Part shown: piece after piece, positions 1 to 8,320 of the stretch
Layout of the letters: each line of letters starts with the position of its first letter
How positions within the stretch are numbered: position 1 is the first letter of the stretch
NCBI RefSeq assembly: GCF_001647285.1
Contig: NZ_LRML01000007.1
Coordinates: 62,001 to 126,000 of the forward strand
Direction of reading: 5' to 3'
Origin: Rufibacter roseus
Lineage (GTDB): Bacteria > Bacteroidota > Bacteroidia > Cytophagales > Hymenobacteraceae
Length of the DNA: 64,000 nucleotides
Position numbers and translations under genes: made by a program
Notes under the pieces: generated by a model
The model's input: only the letters and a program-made list of their open reading frames with translations
What the model was told of the DNA's origin: nothing
Database searches by the model: none

Positions 1-15
1 AATACAGCTCATCAA

Positions 16-1851
16 TCAGTTGGCATTGATTAATTCAATGGCTCGGTCTAAAGGCTCATCTCTTTTTTCCTGCATCGCCTTTAAAGTAGATTTCACCTCT
101 TGGTTTATTTTTATGCCAATGCGTTGGGTGGTTGTCATGTCAGGATAAAAAACGGCGTTTGCCGTACATTCCACCACATAATTACCAGGCAGGTAAAAAC
201 GTTTTACATCGCCGTCGGCTCCGGCGGTTTGCTGCCCAATAGTAATAGCCTCTGGAAAAAGGTGTTGCAGGTTCATGGCCAGCCACTCTCCAATACCTTG
301 GGTGGAGCCGTTTACCAGTAACACAACTTTGGCAGGACGAGGCGCCCCCAGAGGAGTAATGTTAGTGGGAAAATATGCCTCTCTTCTGGCCAGATAGCTA
401 TAAGTTGCAGGAGTTTCTGGGTTTAGCAAGTAATAGCGGGCAAATAAGTTATCTGCGGTGCCAAATTTCCGGTAAAGGTGTTCATACACAAAGTCTGAAT
501 TGTCTGGCGTACCGCGTAAATCTAGTATAAGTCCTTTGGCGGCTATTATCTGGTTGAACAATGAATCTAATCGCTTTCCAATATCCTCTATTTGCACATC
601 TTCTGACAGCCGCTCTGTGTCATTGATCTGAACATAGGCAATGGAGTCTCCTATCCACTGCAGCCCTTTCTTTTTCTTTACTGGATTCAGCCTTTTTTTG
701 AAATATTGATCTATGAGCTGGGCTTTATCTGGTTGCAGCGGGTCTATTAGCTGCAGATTTACACTTATGAGATCATTTCCCCGCAGCAATAGCACCTTTG
801 TGTCTGAATCAGCGGAGCGAAACAATAAATTATCTCCCCACTCTCCTACCTTGGCCCATAACGCCGATCTGTTCGAAACTGACAAAACGTTTTCCAGCGC
901 CGATACCCATACATCAATTGGTTGGTCATCTAATTCTTCCAGAACATCATTCACTTGAATATTAGATTTTGCGCAAAGTTCTGGATCAATCAGATTTGTA
1001 ACGACTATTCTTCGATCTATCACTTTATAGTCAAAGGGCGGATAGAACTTGTTCTTGAAGATACTTTCTTTGTAATGCAGCTGCCGAAAAAAAGGAAAGG
1101 CCTGACTGTCATCCAGGCGGGCGTTCAATCCTAATAAAGCCGTTTCATAAGCTTGGCGGCTTCCGGCTTGGCTGAACAACGGAATAAAATCCTGCACCAC
1201 CATGTCCCAATTCTCATCCATGAGGTATTTATGGGGGTACAGGTAATCTACAAAGGCTTTGAATTTAGCCAGGGCCAACATACGGAGGGCATACGGCACA
1301 TTTTCTTCCTTCGGAATTTCATAGGCCGGTTCATTGGGCATGGTGCCGCCATAGGGATTATACCGCACATAGGTGTACTGGTGCTTTTCGTCGGTGAAAC
1401 GGTGGTCAAATACTGTCTGAAGAGCTTTCCGGTTATCTGCATTCAGGTACCTTGAACGGGTGCGCCAGCGGTCATCTAAGTTCCGAAGCAGAAAGGCATG
1501 GGGAGTTTTGTTGAGGGACGGTGTTACTTTGGGCGTGCCAGGCATTCCTACCTCCTGTAGCATAAGCGCTAGCACCTGGTTTACTTCTTTTTGGGTTGAG
1601 GCGTTGTCAAGCGGCGGCAGGTAGCGCAGAAAAAGTGAATCGGCAGAAATGTTACCTACGGCCAAGGCTGGGTGGTGGTACTTCAGAAAACCCCACACGT
1701 GGTAAAAGTAGAGATGCTTTTCGGTGTCTGGGCTATTTTGGGCACGTGCATAGGGGCTGCCCAAAAAGCAGGCGCAAAAAAGAAACAACGTAAGTACCCA
1801 ATAATGTACCCGCAAGGCACCGGCAATATAGCGGTAGGTGTTAAGTATCAT
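16..1851 (-). CDS. Secreted S41-like (C-terminal processing peptidase family) protein, probable pseudopeptidase
   Basis: The 611-residue protein has an N-terminal hydrophobic export segment (about residues 17-38, ending near ARAQ), a middle region resembling a PDZ module (about 275-335) and a C-terminal S41-type fold (about 395-600). The fold shows KGLILDLRGTP, a typical S41 strand, and a TIGQQTAGADGDV segment. In related Bacteroidota S41 proteins the nucleophile is the Ser of a TQSQAE-type motif; here the aligned stretch reads TQGIGEW, with Gly519 at that position. Expected location is the periplasm or cell surface. The family cleaves exported proteins, but this copy may only bind peptides. 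It lies upstream, on the same strand, of other genes outside the window. Family membership is fairly sure; loss of activity is inference. Confidence 0.75.
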   Translation of the reverse strand: MILNTYRYIAGALRVHYWVLTLFLFCACFLGSPYARAQNSPDTEKHLYFYHVWGFLKYHHPALAVGNISADSLFLRYLPPLDNASTQKEVNQVLALMLQEVGMPGTPKVTPSLNKTPHAFLLRNLDDRWRTRSRYLNADNRKALQTVFDHRFTDEKHQYTYVRYNPYGGTMPNEPAYEIPKEENVPYALRMLALAKFKAFVDYLYPHKYLMDENWDMVVQDFIPLFSQAGSRQAYETALLGLNARLDDSQAFPFFRQLHYKESIFKNKFYPPFDYKVIDRRIVVTNLIDPELCAKSNIQVNDVLEELDDQPIDVWVSALENVLSVSNRSALWAKVGEWGDNLLFRSADSDTKVLLLRGNDLISVNLQLIDPLQPDKAQLIDQYFKKRLNPVKKKKGLQWIGDSIAYVQINDTERLSEDVQIEDIGKRLDSLFNQIIAAKGLILDLRGTPDNSDFVYEHLYRKFGTADNLFARYYLLNPETPATYSYLARREAYFPTNITPLGAPRPAKVVLLVNGSTQGIGEWLAMNLQHLFPEAITIGQQTAGADGDVKRFYLPGNYVVECTANAVFYPDMTTTQRIGIKINQEVKSTLKAMQEKRDEPLDRAIELINAN

Positions 1852-1878
1852 GCTGAAAAGAAAGGGTAAGGCCAGATA

Positions 1879-2796
1879 TTACTGTAAGTCTATGGTTCTT
1901 TCTTCTATGCTGGTGGTGTTGTCTGCCTTTATGATTTTAGTTTGCACGCTGTACATCACCCACCCAGATTCATGAATTCTGGAGGCTACCAAAATTTCAT
2001 TACTGATGTCTTTCAGGTCTTCCAGTTTAGGTGGAGTAACTTTCAAATTTTTTGAAATATCTACTAAGTAAGAATGTGTAGCCTTTATCAGCTGCTCCTG
2101 ATTAATTTCATGCGTAGCCCGCATTATCACATTGCTGTCTTCCGTATCTATTTCATCTAAATATACCGTGACTTCAGAATCAAAAGGCTCAGAACCGTAC
2201 GGATTGTATACTTTCATTTGGCCTTCCAGTAATTCACCTAAAGTATATTTACCTCCATGGAAAGTATAAAACTGCTGTATATCATTAACAGCAACTGCCT
2301 CAATCGCTTCTTTTGAATTGTAAAGTCCTTCCGTCTTCTTAAGCACCTCCACTACCTGCGGAACGTTCCCCAACTCCCTCTTCAATTTTTCTACAGACTT
2401 TTTTACTTGGTTTCTTACCTCTTTCCAGTTCACCACCTCTTGAAAAGAGCCCATCTCATTTGTCTTGATGACTACTTTCAGGTCTTGCTGAATACGGGCC
2501 ATCTTCAAGGCCAACACATTAGAACTGCTCAAATTAAAGTTTCTGTAATGCCATTCAATGGTATAAGAGGTGGCGGTTGAGTCTAAAATAGTGATATCTA
2601 CGTCGTATTTCATGGTTTCGCGCGACGTGGTATCTGTGCCTTTCACCTTGATACTTTCTTGGGTGACCGTATAGGTTTGCTTTTCCTTTTTGTCCCAGTA
2701 TCCTATTACCTGTGCCGTAGAATCAGCTATGTTAATCTGAGCAAAAGAATTGGTGATGCCCATGTAAAACAGCATCAGGAGTAAACGAGTTTTCAT
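1879..2796 (-). CDS. Secreted protein of unknown function
   Basis: The 305-residue product has a clear signal peptide (MKTRLLLMLFYMGITNSFA) followed by a mixed alpha/beta sequence rich in Glu, Lys and Thr. There are no cysteines, no transmembrane segment after the signal and no catalytic motif that I recognise. It ends 27 bp before the S41-like gene on the same strand, so the two may be co-transcribed. I do not recognise the family. The repeated pattern of strands and polar helices suggests a soluble periplasmic protein, but this is only an impression. Confidence 0.7.
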   Translation of the reverse strand: MKTRLLLMLFYMGITNSFAQINIADSTAQVIGYWDKKEKQTYTVTQESIKVKGTDTTSRETMKYDVDITILDSTATSYTIEWHYRNFNLSSSNVLALKMARIQQDLKVVIKTNEMGSFQEVVNWKEVRNQVKKSVEKLKRELGNVPQVVEVLKKTEGLYNSKEAIEAVAVNDIQQFYTFHGGKYTLGELLEGQMKVYNPYGSEPFDSEVTVYLDEIDTEDSNVIMRATHEINQEQLIKATHSYLVDISKNLKVTPPKLEDLKDISNEILVASRIHESGWVMYSVQTKIIKADNTTSIEERTIDLQ

Positions 2797-2862
2797 AATA
2801 AAATGAAAGGGAAAGGGATAGTAGTGTAGCTACCTAAGAAGTATGTGTGGGTGTGTAAAATT

Positions 2863-3282
2863 TCATTTTCTGCTTGAAAAGATTTCACACTCAATTTTTA
2901 AATCTCCCTTTGTGGCTGTTAAAGGTTCAAATTTAAAAAAGCATGTGTCATTATACCAATCAAGACTCTTATAGTTTATACTAAAGTTGCCATGCAATGT
3001 GTCTGAACGATAAAAGATTGAATCGCTCCAACCAAATTGTAGTACTCCATCTCCATTTAATGCACCAGTCATTTTTAGGTTCATTGAATTTGGATGTATA
3101 GCTTGTTTATCAATTATTACAATGGCTTTTTTTACGGAATCATGTAACTTCAGCTCAATAGTTCTTGATGTTATCCAGAAGCTATTATCAAGTGAAGTAA
3201 AAACATACATGAATCCACCTATTAACAAAACTGAAACTATAGCACATCCTATCACGGCTATTTTAGTTTGATTTCTATTCAT
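2863..3282 (-). CDS. Small membrane-anchored protein of unknown function
   Basis: The 139-residue product starts with a basic stretch (MNRNQTK) and one hydrophobic segment at about residues 8-30, then a beta-rich extracytoplasmic part. It has no lipobox and no recognised domain. The gene is visibly richer in A+T than dnaB beside it, which may reflect acquisition or weak constraint. It is 66 bp upstream of the secreted unknown gene on the same strand. The overall plan, one anchor plus a small beta domain, recalls the Coa1-like cytochrome-oxidase assembly family, but I cannot support that from motifs. Confidence 0.6.
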   Translation of the reverse strand: MNRNQTKIAVIGCAIVSVLLIGGFMYVFTSLDNSFWITSRTIELKLHDSVKKAIVIIDKQAIHPNSMNLKMTGALNGDGVLQFGWSDSIFYRSDTLHGNFSINYKSLDWYNDTCFFKFEPLTATKGDLKIECEIFSSRK

Positions 3283-3418
3283 TTTTGATGCCTTTTGATC
3301 GCCCCATACGTTTACCGCGTCAGAAAAGAAATTCCTTTTCCTCTTCTTTCAGAGGAAGTAACTTCTGGTATTACTTACTATCTACCTACATTTTATGAAT
3401 ATAATGTTCTTTGCTAAT

Positions 3419-3457
3419 CTGTTTTAGAGCTATTTTCTAAAAAGTAGCTCTAAAACA
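3419..3457. repeat. 40-nt intergenic palindrome, copy 1
   Basis: Arms GTTTTAGAGCT and AGCTCTAAAAC are perfect complements around a T/A-rich centre. The copy sits downstream of dnaB, directly beside a conventional terminator hairpin. Confidence 0.8.
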
Positions 3458-3489
3458 AAAGGCTGCCTCTCTTATGAGAAGCAGCCTTT
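3458..3489 (-). terminator. Hairpin terminator of dnaB
   Basis: Arms AAAGGCTGC (3458-3466) and GCAGCCTTT (3481-3489) form a stem. It begins 26 bp after the dnaB stop codon, and on the minus strand it runs into a T-rich stretch. Confidence 0.7.
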
Positions 3490-3515
3490 CTGAATATTTT
3501 GCAACACCGCAGATG

Positions 3516-5096
3516 TTAAAACGGAGGAGCATCATCAAAAGAAGATGGAGGGAATCCGCCGCCATCGTTCATTTTGCTACCTAACCTAATGGTATTAGGA
3601 GCACCTCCGCCAGCTGCCGGTCCGTCGAAATCAGAAACCGGGAAACTTCCTCCTCCGTCAAATGGGCTGCCTCCGCCAAAGCCATCTTCCAGGTTACCGA
3701 ATTTAGTGTACTTACCAATGAATTTAAGAGCCACACTACCCACTTCACCGTTCCGGTGCTTGGCTATAATTACTTCACCCACACCCAGCGTTGGGTTTCC
3801 CATTTCATCTTCGGTAATACCGTAGTATTCCGGACGGTACAGGAAGCATACCATATCGGCATCCTGCTCAATAGACCCGGATTCACGTAAGTCAGAAAGC
3901 ATAGGCTTTTTGTCACCGCCTCGGGTTTCCACGGCACGACTCAACTGCGAAAGGGCAATCACGGGCACGTTCAACTCTTTGGCTAGCTGCTTTAGCGCCC
4001 TTGAAATTGAGGCAATTTCCTGCTCACGGTTACCTCCGCCTTTGCTGCCTTCCGCGTTGCCGCTCATCAGCTGCAGGTAGTCAATGATCACCATCTGGAT
4101 GTCATGCTGCGCTTTTAATCGGCGGCACTTGGTACGAAGCTCCCGTATGGAAAGACCCGGGGTATCGTCAATAAAGATAGGCGCTTGGCTTAATCTGGTA
4201 ATCTTGTGGTTCAGCTGCGTCCACTCATAATCCGCAAGATTACCTTTCTTGATTTTCTCCGAGTCCAACTCCGCCTCGGCAGATATAAGACGGTTTACCA
4301 ACTGAATAGAGGACATCTCCAGCGAGAAGATAGCCACGCCTTTGCCAAAATCAACCGCGGCGTTCCGCATGGCCGAAACCACGAACGCCGTCTTACCCAT
4401 AGCCGGACGTGCCGCCAAGATAATTAAGTCTGAGGGTTGCCAGCCTGAAGTTACTCTGTCTAGCGCGGTAAAACCACTTGGCACACCCGTCAAACCTTCT
4501 TTCTGGCTTTTCTTGGCTTCCAGCTCTTTGATGGCTTTGTGCATCAAAGACTGCATGTCGTCAAAGTTCTTCCGGATGTTAGACTCACTCACCTCAAAAA
4601 GCTTCGCTTCGGTGCTGTCCAGCAGGTCAAACACGTCGGTGGTATCTTCATAGGCGCGGCCTAATACTTCGGAGGAAATACTGATGAGGTCACGCTTGAT
4701 AGCAGCCTCAGTAATGATACGGGCGTGAAATTCAATATTGGCCGCGGAGTTTACCCTTGTCGTTAGTTGCGTTACATAATATGCACCACCCACAAACTCC
4801 AGCTCCCCCTGCTCGCGCAGTTCCTGGGTAACCGTTAAAATATCTATAGGCTCTGACTTGTCAAACAAAGCCAGAATAGCTTTAAAAATGCGCTGATGCG
4901 CGTCTTTGTAAAAACTCTGAGGTTTTAAAAGGTCAATTACTGCAGTAAGGGCATCTTTCTCCAGCATGAGTGCTCCCAACACGGCTTCCTCCAACTCCAA
5001 GGCTTGAGGCGGAAGTTTGCCTAAACCCTGAGGCACAGCATTTTTCGTATTCCAGGCGGCTCTGCCCCTGCTCTGTATCTGTTTCGTCTCCTCCAT
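3516..5096 (-). CDS. dnaB: Replicative DNA helicase DnaB
   Basis: This is the hexameric helicase that unwinds DNA at the replication fork and loads primase. The 526-residue product has the DnaB N-terminal helical domain (PPQALELEEAVLGALMLE onward), a Walker A motif in ILAARPAMGKTAF, a Walker B-like VIIDYLQLM and the downstream GSIEQDADMV and AKHRNG motifs. A Gly/Pro/Asp-rich tail of about 60 residues follows the RecA-like domain, as in other Bacteroidota. The reading frame stays open to 5204, but the extra 36 residues are encoded by a heptad repeat and are rejected. I choose ATG at 5096 because a TACATTTG promoter element ends 5 nt before it and the conserved sequence begins after it. Confidence 0.95.
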   Translation of the reverse strand: MEETKQIQSRGRAAWNTKNAVPQGLGKLPPQALELEEAVLGALMLEKDALTAVIDLLKPQSFYKDAHQRIFKAILALFDKSEPIDILTVTQELREQGELEFVGGAYYVTQLTTRVNSAANIEFHARIITEAAIKRDLISISSEVLGRAYEDTTDVFDLLDSTEAKLFEVSESNIRKNFDDMQSLMHKAIKELEAKKSQKEGLTGVPSGFTALDRVTSGWQPSDLIILAARPAMGKTAFVVSAMRNAAVDFGKGVAIFSLEMSSIQLVNRLISAEAELDSEKIKKGNLADYEWTQLNHKITRLSQAPIFIDDTPGLSIRELRTKCRRLKAQHDIQMVIIDYLQLMSGNAEGSKGGGNREQEIASISRALKQLAKELNVPVIALSQLSRAVETRGGDKKPMLSDLRESGSIEQDADMVCFLYRPEYYGITEDEMGNPTLGVGEVIIAKHRNGEVGSVALKFIGKYTKFGNLEDGFGGGSPFDGGGSFPVSDFDGPAAGGGAPNTIRLGSKMNDGGGFPPSSFDDAPPF

Positions 5097-5101
5097 AATG
5101 A

Positions 5102-5109
5102 CAAATGTA
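5102..5109 (-). promoter_or_regulatory. TAnnTTTG promoter element of dnaB
   Basis: On the minus strand the sequence reads TACATTTG, matching the Bacteroidota -7 consensus TAnnTTTG. Only 5 nt separate it from the ATG at 5096, so the mRNA would be leaderless or nearly so. Confidence 0.55.
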
Positions 5110-5128
5110 AGATTTTTGACGCCTCCGG

Positions 5129-5158
5129 TAATCCACATAAAACAGGTATCTATCCACA
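5129..5158 (+). promoter_or_regulatory. Two near-consensus DnaA boxes upstream of dnaB
   Basis: TAATCCACA (5129-5137) and CTATCCACA (5150-5158) each match TTATCCACA at 8 of 9 positions in the same orientation. They lie 20 and 41 bp upstream of the dnaB promoter element. DnaA binding is inferred, not shown. Confidence 0.45.
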
Positions 5159-5163
5159 ATTTT

Positions 5164-5202
5164 AGTCCTGAGTCTTGAGTCGAGAGTCCTGAGTCTAGAG
5201 TC
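5164..5202 (+). repeat. 7-nt periodic array, AGTCNNG units
   Basis: Five consecutive heptads (AGTCCTG, AGTCTTG, AGTCGAG, AGTCCTG, AGTCTAG) and a partial AGTC run without a break. The first four bases and the seventh are invariant. The array lies in the dnaB/mpl gap. Confidence 0.8.
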
Positions 5203-5370
5203 AAAAAGAAGTGACTAAAGACCGCACCTTCCTTAGCCTATCCTGCGGGAGCGGGCAACGCAGTGCCAAGGGCACGTAGGCGCTTAGCGGGAGCAAGTAG
5301 TGCAGCTACAAGTCAGTAGTAGCCACTTCCGCTATGGAACAGCGCACTTTTGCCAGGTGGTAAAATAGAT

Positions 5371-5410
5371 GAAGCCCCTCCTGTCTGAGCGGCAGCGAGT
5401 CAGGGGCTTC
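5371..5410. terminator. Hairpin with GAAGCCCCT arms
   Basis: GAAGCCCCT (5371-5379) pairs with AGGGGCTTC (5402-5410), followed by a T-rich stretch. It has terminator form but no adjacent gene ends here, so it may be part of an intergenic repeat. Confidence 0.4.
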
Positions 5411-5788
5411 TTGATTCTTTTGGTTACTTTTCTCATCAAGGAGAAAAGTGACAAACCCCGGCAGGGAGAGAGGCAGTTTGAGGTTTAGTAATAAAGGCAG
5501 AGGGAGTAAAAGCTTTTTAAGTTGTTGGTGAGAACACGCAACAACGGCAGAGGGTAAAGCGATGGAGGAGGCAATATCTCTGGCAGGAGTAATAGTTTTC
5601 TTTAGATCCTTCAGCTAGCGCTCAGGATGACCTCAAAAGAAGGATGACCGCAAAAGAGTAAGATCTGGAATATAAGGACGCATCTGTGTAAACATCCCCC
5701 TTCGCCCCCTTCAAAGTGGGAGTATCAGGAATACGAGCGGACACAAGCGGACGCTTGCGCCAGGGAAAATCTTCAGAAAAGACACAAC

Positions 5789-5829
5789 CTGTTTTCAGCC
5801 TCTTTTTAAGAAAACAGGGCTAAAACAGA
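5789..5829. repeat. 40-nt intergenic palindrome, copy 2
   Basis: Arms CTGTTTTCAGCC and GGGCTAAAACAG. This is one of only two copies lying between divergent genes, so it is not downstream of any gene. Confidence 0.75.
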
Positions 5830-5877
5830 CCTATCCCCAGATCAGAATTCTTCTTCCTCAAAACTATTCTTCAAAAG

Positions 5878-5908
5878 TAATCCACAAATTTCCTGTCACA
5901 TATCCACA
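5878..5908 (+). promoter_or_regulatory. Two near-consensus DnaA boxes upstream of mpl
   Basis: TAATCCACA (5878-5886) and ATATCCACA (5900-5908) each match TTATCCACA at 8 of 9 positions, in the same orientation as the pair near dnaB. Confidence 0.45.
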
Positions 5909-5950
5909 AATCCGTTGGCTGCGTAGCTAGAGAGCATAGGCTAAAATCCT

Positions 5951-5958
5951 TACATTTG
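5951..5958 (+). promoter_or_regulatory. TAnnTTTG promoter element of mpl
   Basis: TACATTTG lies 20 nt before the ATG at 5979 and is identical to the element of dnaB on the other strand. No clear -33 element was found. Confidence 0.55.
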
Positions 5959-5978
5959 CTTTCTTTGAGATAGACTAC

Positions 5979-7361
5979 ATGAGTACATCGGCGTATCAGC
6001 ACATCCACATGATTGCCATTGGCGGCAGCATCATGCACAACTTAGCCCTGGCCCTGCACCGCAAAGGCTTGAAAGTTACTGGCTCTGACGATGAGATTTT
6101 TGAACCGGCTAAAGGTAGATTGCAGGCAGAAGGACTGCTTCCTGAGCAGGAAGGTTGGTTTCCTGAAAAACTGCAGCCTCTGCCAGATGCCGTAATTGTA
6201 GGCATGCACGCCCGCGCCGATAACCCTGAATTGTTGTTTGCGCAGGAAAACAACATCCCAATTTTCTCTTTCCCGGAGTTCATTTACGAGCAGTCAAAGA
6301 ATAAACAGCGCATTGTAATTGCCGGCAGTCACGGTAAAACTTCTATTACGTCTATTATTCTGCACGTGCTGAAGTACCATGGCCGTAAGTTTGATTATGC
6401 CGTGGGCGCACAGCTAGAGGGTTTTGACCTGATGGTGAAACTGACCGATGATGCTCCTATTATAGTGATTGAGGGCGACGAGTATTTGTCCTCTCCTATT
6501 CAGCGGGTACCTAAAATACATAAATACCATCACCACATTGGCGTGATCAGCGGCATCAGCTGGGATCATATCAATGTATTCCCTACCGAAGAGAATTACC
6601 GCGAGCAGTTCCGCATTTTTGTGGAGATGACGCCAAAAGCCGGCTCACTTATTTACAACCAAGATGATGAGCAGGTGTTGGAAGTGTGTGTGCCCAATAA
6701 AACAGACGTGAACTACGTCGGCTACACCATTCATGAGCACAAGATCAAGAAAAGCGGTAAAACAATTCTTAAGACAAAGAAGGACGACGTAGAGATTCAG
6801 CTATTCGGGGAGCACAACCTGCGCAACATCAGCGCTGCCAAAGAAGTCTGCAAGCGCATTGGCATTAAAGGGCAGGCTTTCTATGAGGCACTGGCCACTT
6901 TCAAAGGAGCCGCCCGTCGTTTAGAGAAAATTGGGGAGAATGAGCACACGCTGGTGTATAAAGATTTTGCCCACGCTCCCTCTAAGTTAAAAGCCACTTC
7001 TGAAGCTCTGAAAAAGCAATATCCGCAGCGGCAGCTCATCGCCTGCCTTGAATTGCACACGTTCAGCAGCCTCAACAAAGATTTTTTACCTCAATATAAA
7101 GGTACTTTCTTAGCACCAGACGTCAAGATTGTGTACTTTAACCCCAAGACCCTGGAGCACAAGCGTATGCCCCCTCTTGATCCGCAAGATCTGAAGGCAG
7201 CGTTTGGCGACGAGAAGATAGAAGTGTTTACAGATAGCCAGGCTTTACAAGAATTTTTACTGTCACAAAACTGGAAAGACAAGAACCTGCTGATGATGAC
7301 CTCTGGCACCTTCGGCAATTTGGATTTACAGAAACTGGCCCAAACCGTTACCGCTTCTTAA
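5979..7361 (+). CDS. mpl: Mpl-type UDP-N-acetylmuramate tripeptide ligase
   Basis: Mur ligases of this type join the recycled murein tripeptide to UDP-MurNAc, using ATP, in the cytoplasm. The 460-residue product begins with a Rossmann-like segment (HMIAIGGSIMHNLALAL) and the GSDD motif of the UDP-sugar domain. The ATP loop is AGSHGKTSITS. Later come IEGDEY, SWDHINVFPT and HNLRNISAA, typical of Mur ligases, and a C-terminal domain with YKDFAHAPSK. Length fits Mpl. The next gene starts 13 bp downstream, so the two are probably co-transcribed. MurC is the main alternative, but the N-terminal IGGSIMHNLA pattern favours Mpl. Confidence 0.88.
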   Translation: MSTSAYQHIHMIAIGGSIMHNLALALHRKGLKVTGSDDEIFEPAKGRLQAEGLLPEQEGWFPEKLQPLPDAVIVGMHARADNPELLFAQENNIPIFSFPEFIYEQSKNKQRIVIAGSHGKTSITSIILHVLKYHGRKFDYAVGAQLEGFDLMVKLTDDAPIIVIEGDEYLSSPIQRVPKIHKYHHHIGVISGISWDHINVFPTEENYREQFRIFVEMTPKAGSLIYNQDDEQVLEVCVPNKTDVNYVGYTIHEHKIKKSGKTILKTKKDDVEIQLFGEHNLRNISAAKEVCKRIGIKGQAFYEALATFKGAARRLEKIGENEHTLVYKDFAHAPSKLKATSEALKKQYPQRQLIACLELHTFSSLNKDFLPQYKGTFLAPDVKIVYFNPKTLEHKRMPPLDPQDLKAAFGDEKIEVFTDSQALQEFLLSQNWKDKNLLMMTSGTFGNLDLQKLAQTVTAS

Positions 7362-7374
7362 TCAGACGTCGCCT

Positions 7375-8196
7375 ATGAAATTACACCTACGCAAACCCAT
7401 TGTTTTCTTTGACCTGGAAACCACAGGCGTGGACATCTGCAAAGACCGTATTGTGGAGATAAGTATGTTGAAGGTGATGCCTAACGGCGAGGAAATTCTT
7501 AAAACCCGTCGCGTGAATCCCACCATTCCTATTCCCATTGAGTCCAGTATGATCCATAAGATCTATGACGACGATGTGGCTGACTGCCCCACGTTTGCTC
7601 AACTGGCCCGGTCACTGGACGATTTTTTGCGAGGCTGTGATTTAGGAGGCTTCAACCTGATTAAATTTGATATTCCGTTGCTTGCAGAGGAGTTCTTGCG
7701 TGTGAACATAGACTTTGACATTGAGAACAGAGCCATTGTAGATGTTTGCCGAATTTTCCACCAAATGGAGCAACGTACGCTTTCTGCGGCCTACAAATTC
7801 TACTGCGACAAAACCTTAGAAAACGCCCACTCAGCCGAAGCCGACACCGTGGCCACGTATGAAATCCTGAAAAGTCAGGTGTCATTCTATGAGAACGCTC
7901 CCCTGCCCGGCGCGGAAGACCAAAGTGATTTCCCGGTCAAGAACGATATGCAGGCCCTGCATAAGTTCACCTTTCAAAAAACAGCTGATCTTTCTGGCCG
8001 CATTGCCTTTAACGCTGATGGCGTAGAAGTTTTTAACTTCGGGAAGCATAAAAATATACCAGTAGAGGATGTGCTCAAAAAAGAACCCAGCTATTATGAC
8101 TGGATGATGAAAGGAGATTTCCCGCTCTACACCAAGAAGGTTTTGACCAAAATAAAGCTTAGAGGGGCTCTGCAACAAACGGCAATGAAACAATAA
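7375..8196 (+). CDS. DnaQ-like 3'-5' exonuclease
   Basis: The 273-residue product has a DEDD exonuclease domain over about residues 8-175: FFDLETTGVD holds the first Asp and Glu, GFNLIKFDIPLL the next Asp, and NAHSAEADTVAT the final His/Asp pair of the DEDDh type. The C-terminal 70 residues (FNFGKHKNIPVEDVL, YYDWMMKGDFP) match a small domain often attached to such exonucleases. The likely role is trimming DNA 3' ends in repair or proofreading, though without a polymerase domain it is probably not the replicase epsilon subunit. It follows mpl by 13 bp. Confidence 0.85.
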   Translation: MKLHLRKPIVFFDLETTGVDICKDRIVEISMLKVMPNGEEILKTRRVNPTIPIPIESSMIHKIYDDDVADCPTFAQLARSLDDFLRGCDLGGFNLIKFDIPLLAEEFLRVNIDFDIENRAIVDVCRIFHQMEQRTLSAAYKFYCDKTLENAHSAEADTVATYEILKSQVSFYENAPLPGAEDQSDFPVKNDMQALHKFTFQKTADLSGRIAFNADGVEVFNFGKHKNIPVEDVLKKEPSYYDWMMKGDFPLYTKKVLTKIKLRGALQQTAMKQ

Positions 8197-8197
8197 C

Positions 8198-8229
8198 AGG
8201 GATTAGTGAACAGGGATCAGTAAACAGTT
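8198..8229 (+). repeat. 7-nt periodic array, left member of an inverted pair
   Basis: Units AGGGATT, AGTGAAC, AGGGATC and AGTAAAC plus a partial unit follow directly on the exonuclease stop codon. Its inverted partner is at 8438-8465. Confidence 0.75.
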
Positions 8230-8282
8230 AAAAAAATGCTTTTATACAAATATAAAGGGTGGAATAAAGCATAACTCATTTT

Positions 8283-8320
8283 GTTTTTAGCTCATTTTTC
8301 TAAAATCTAGTCAAAAACAG
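8283..8320. repeat. 40-nt intergenic palindrome, copy 3 (degenerate)
   Basis: Pattern GTTTTTAGCTC, T-rich centre, then CTAGTCAAAAAC. Its right arm overlaps the left arm of the perfect palindrome at 8309-8362. Confidence 0.55.

Larger units (their letters stand above)
5205..5978. other. Gene-free gap between dnaB and mpl
   Basis: No credible gene lies here. The gap holds a hairpin (5371-5410), pieces that look like widespread Bacteroidota intergenic repeats (for example the inverted ACTTTTCTC / GAGAAAAGT at 5427-5449 and a C-rich segment near 5694-5735), one 40-nt palindrome copy and two more DnaA-box-like sites. It separates an all-leftward block from a mostly rightward block. Confidence 0.6.

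Noticed and set aside
5097-5204. 36-residue N-terminal extension of dnaB
   Set aside because: It is encoded by the heptad array and the promoter region, and the DnaB family similarity begins after ATG 5096.
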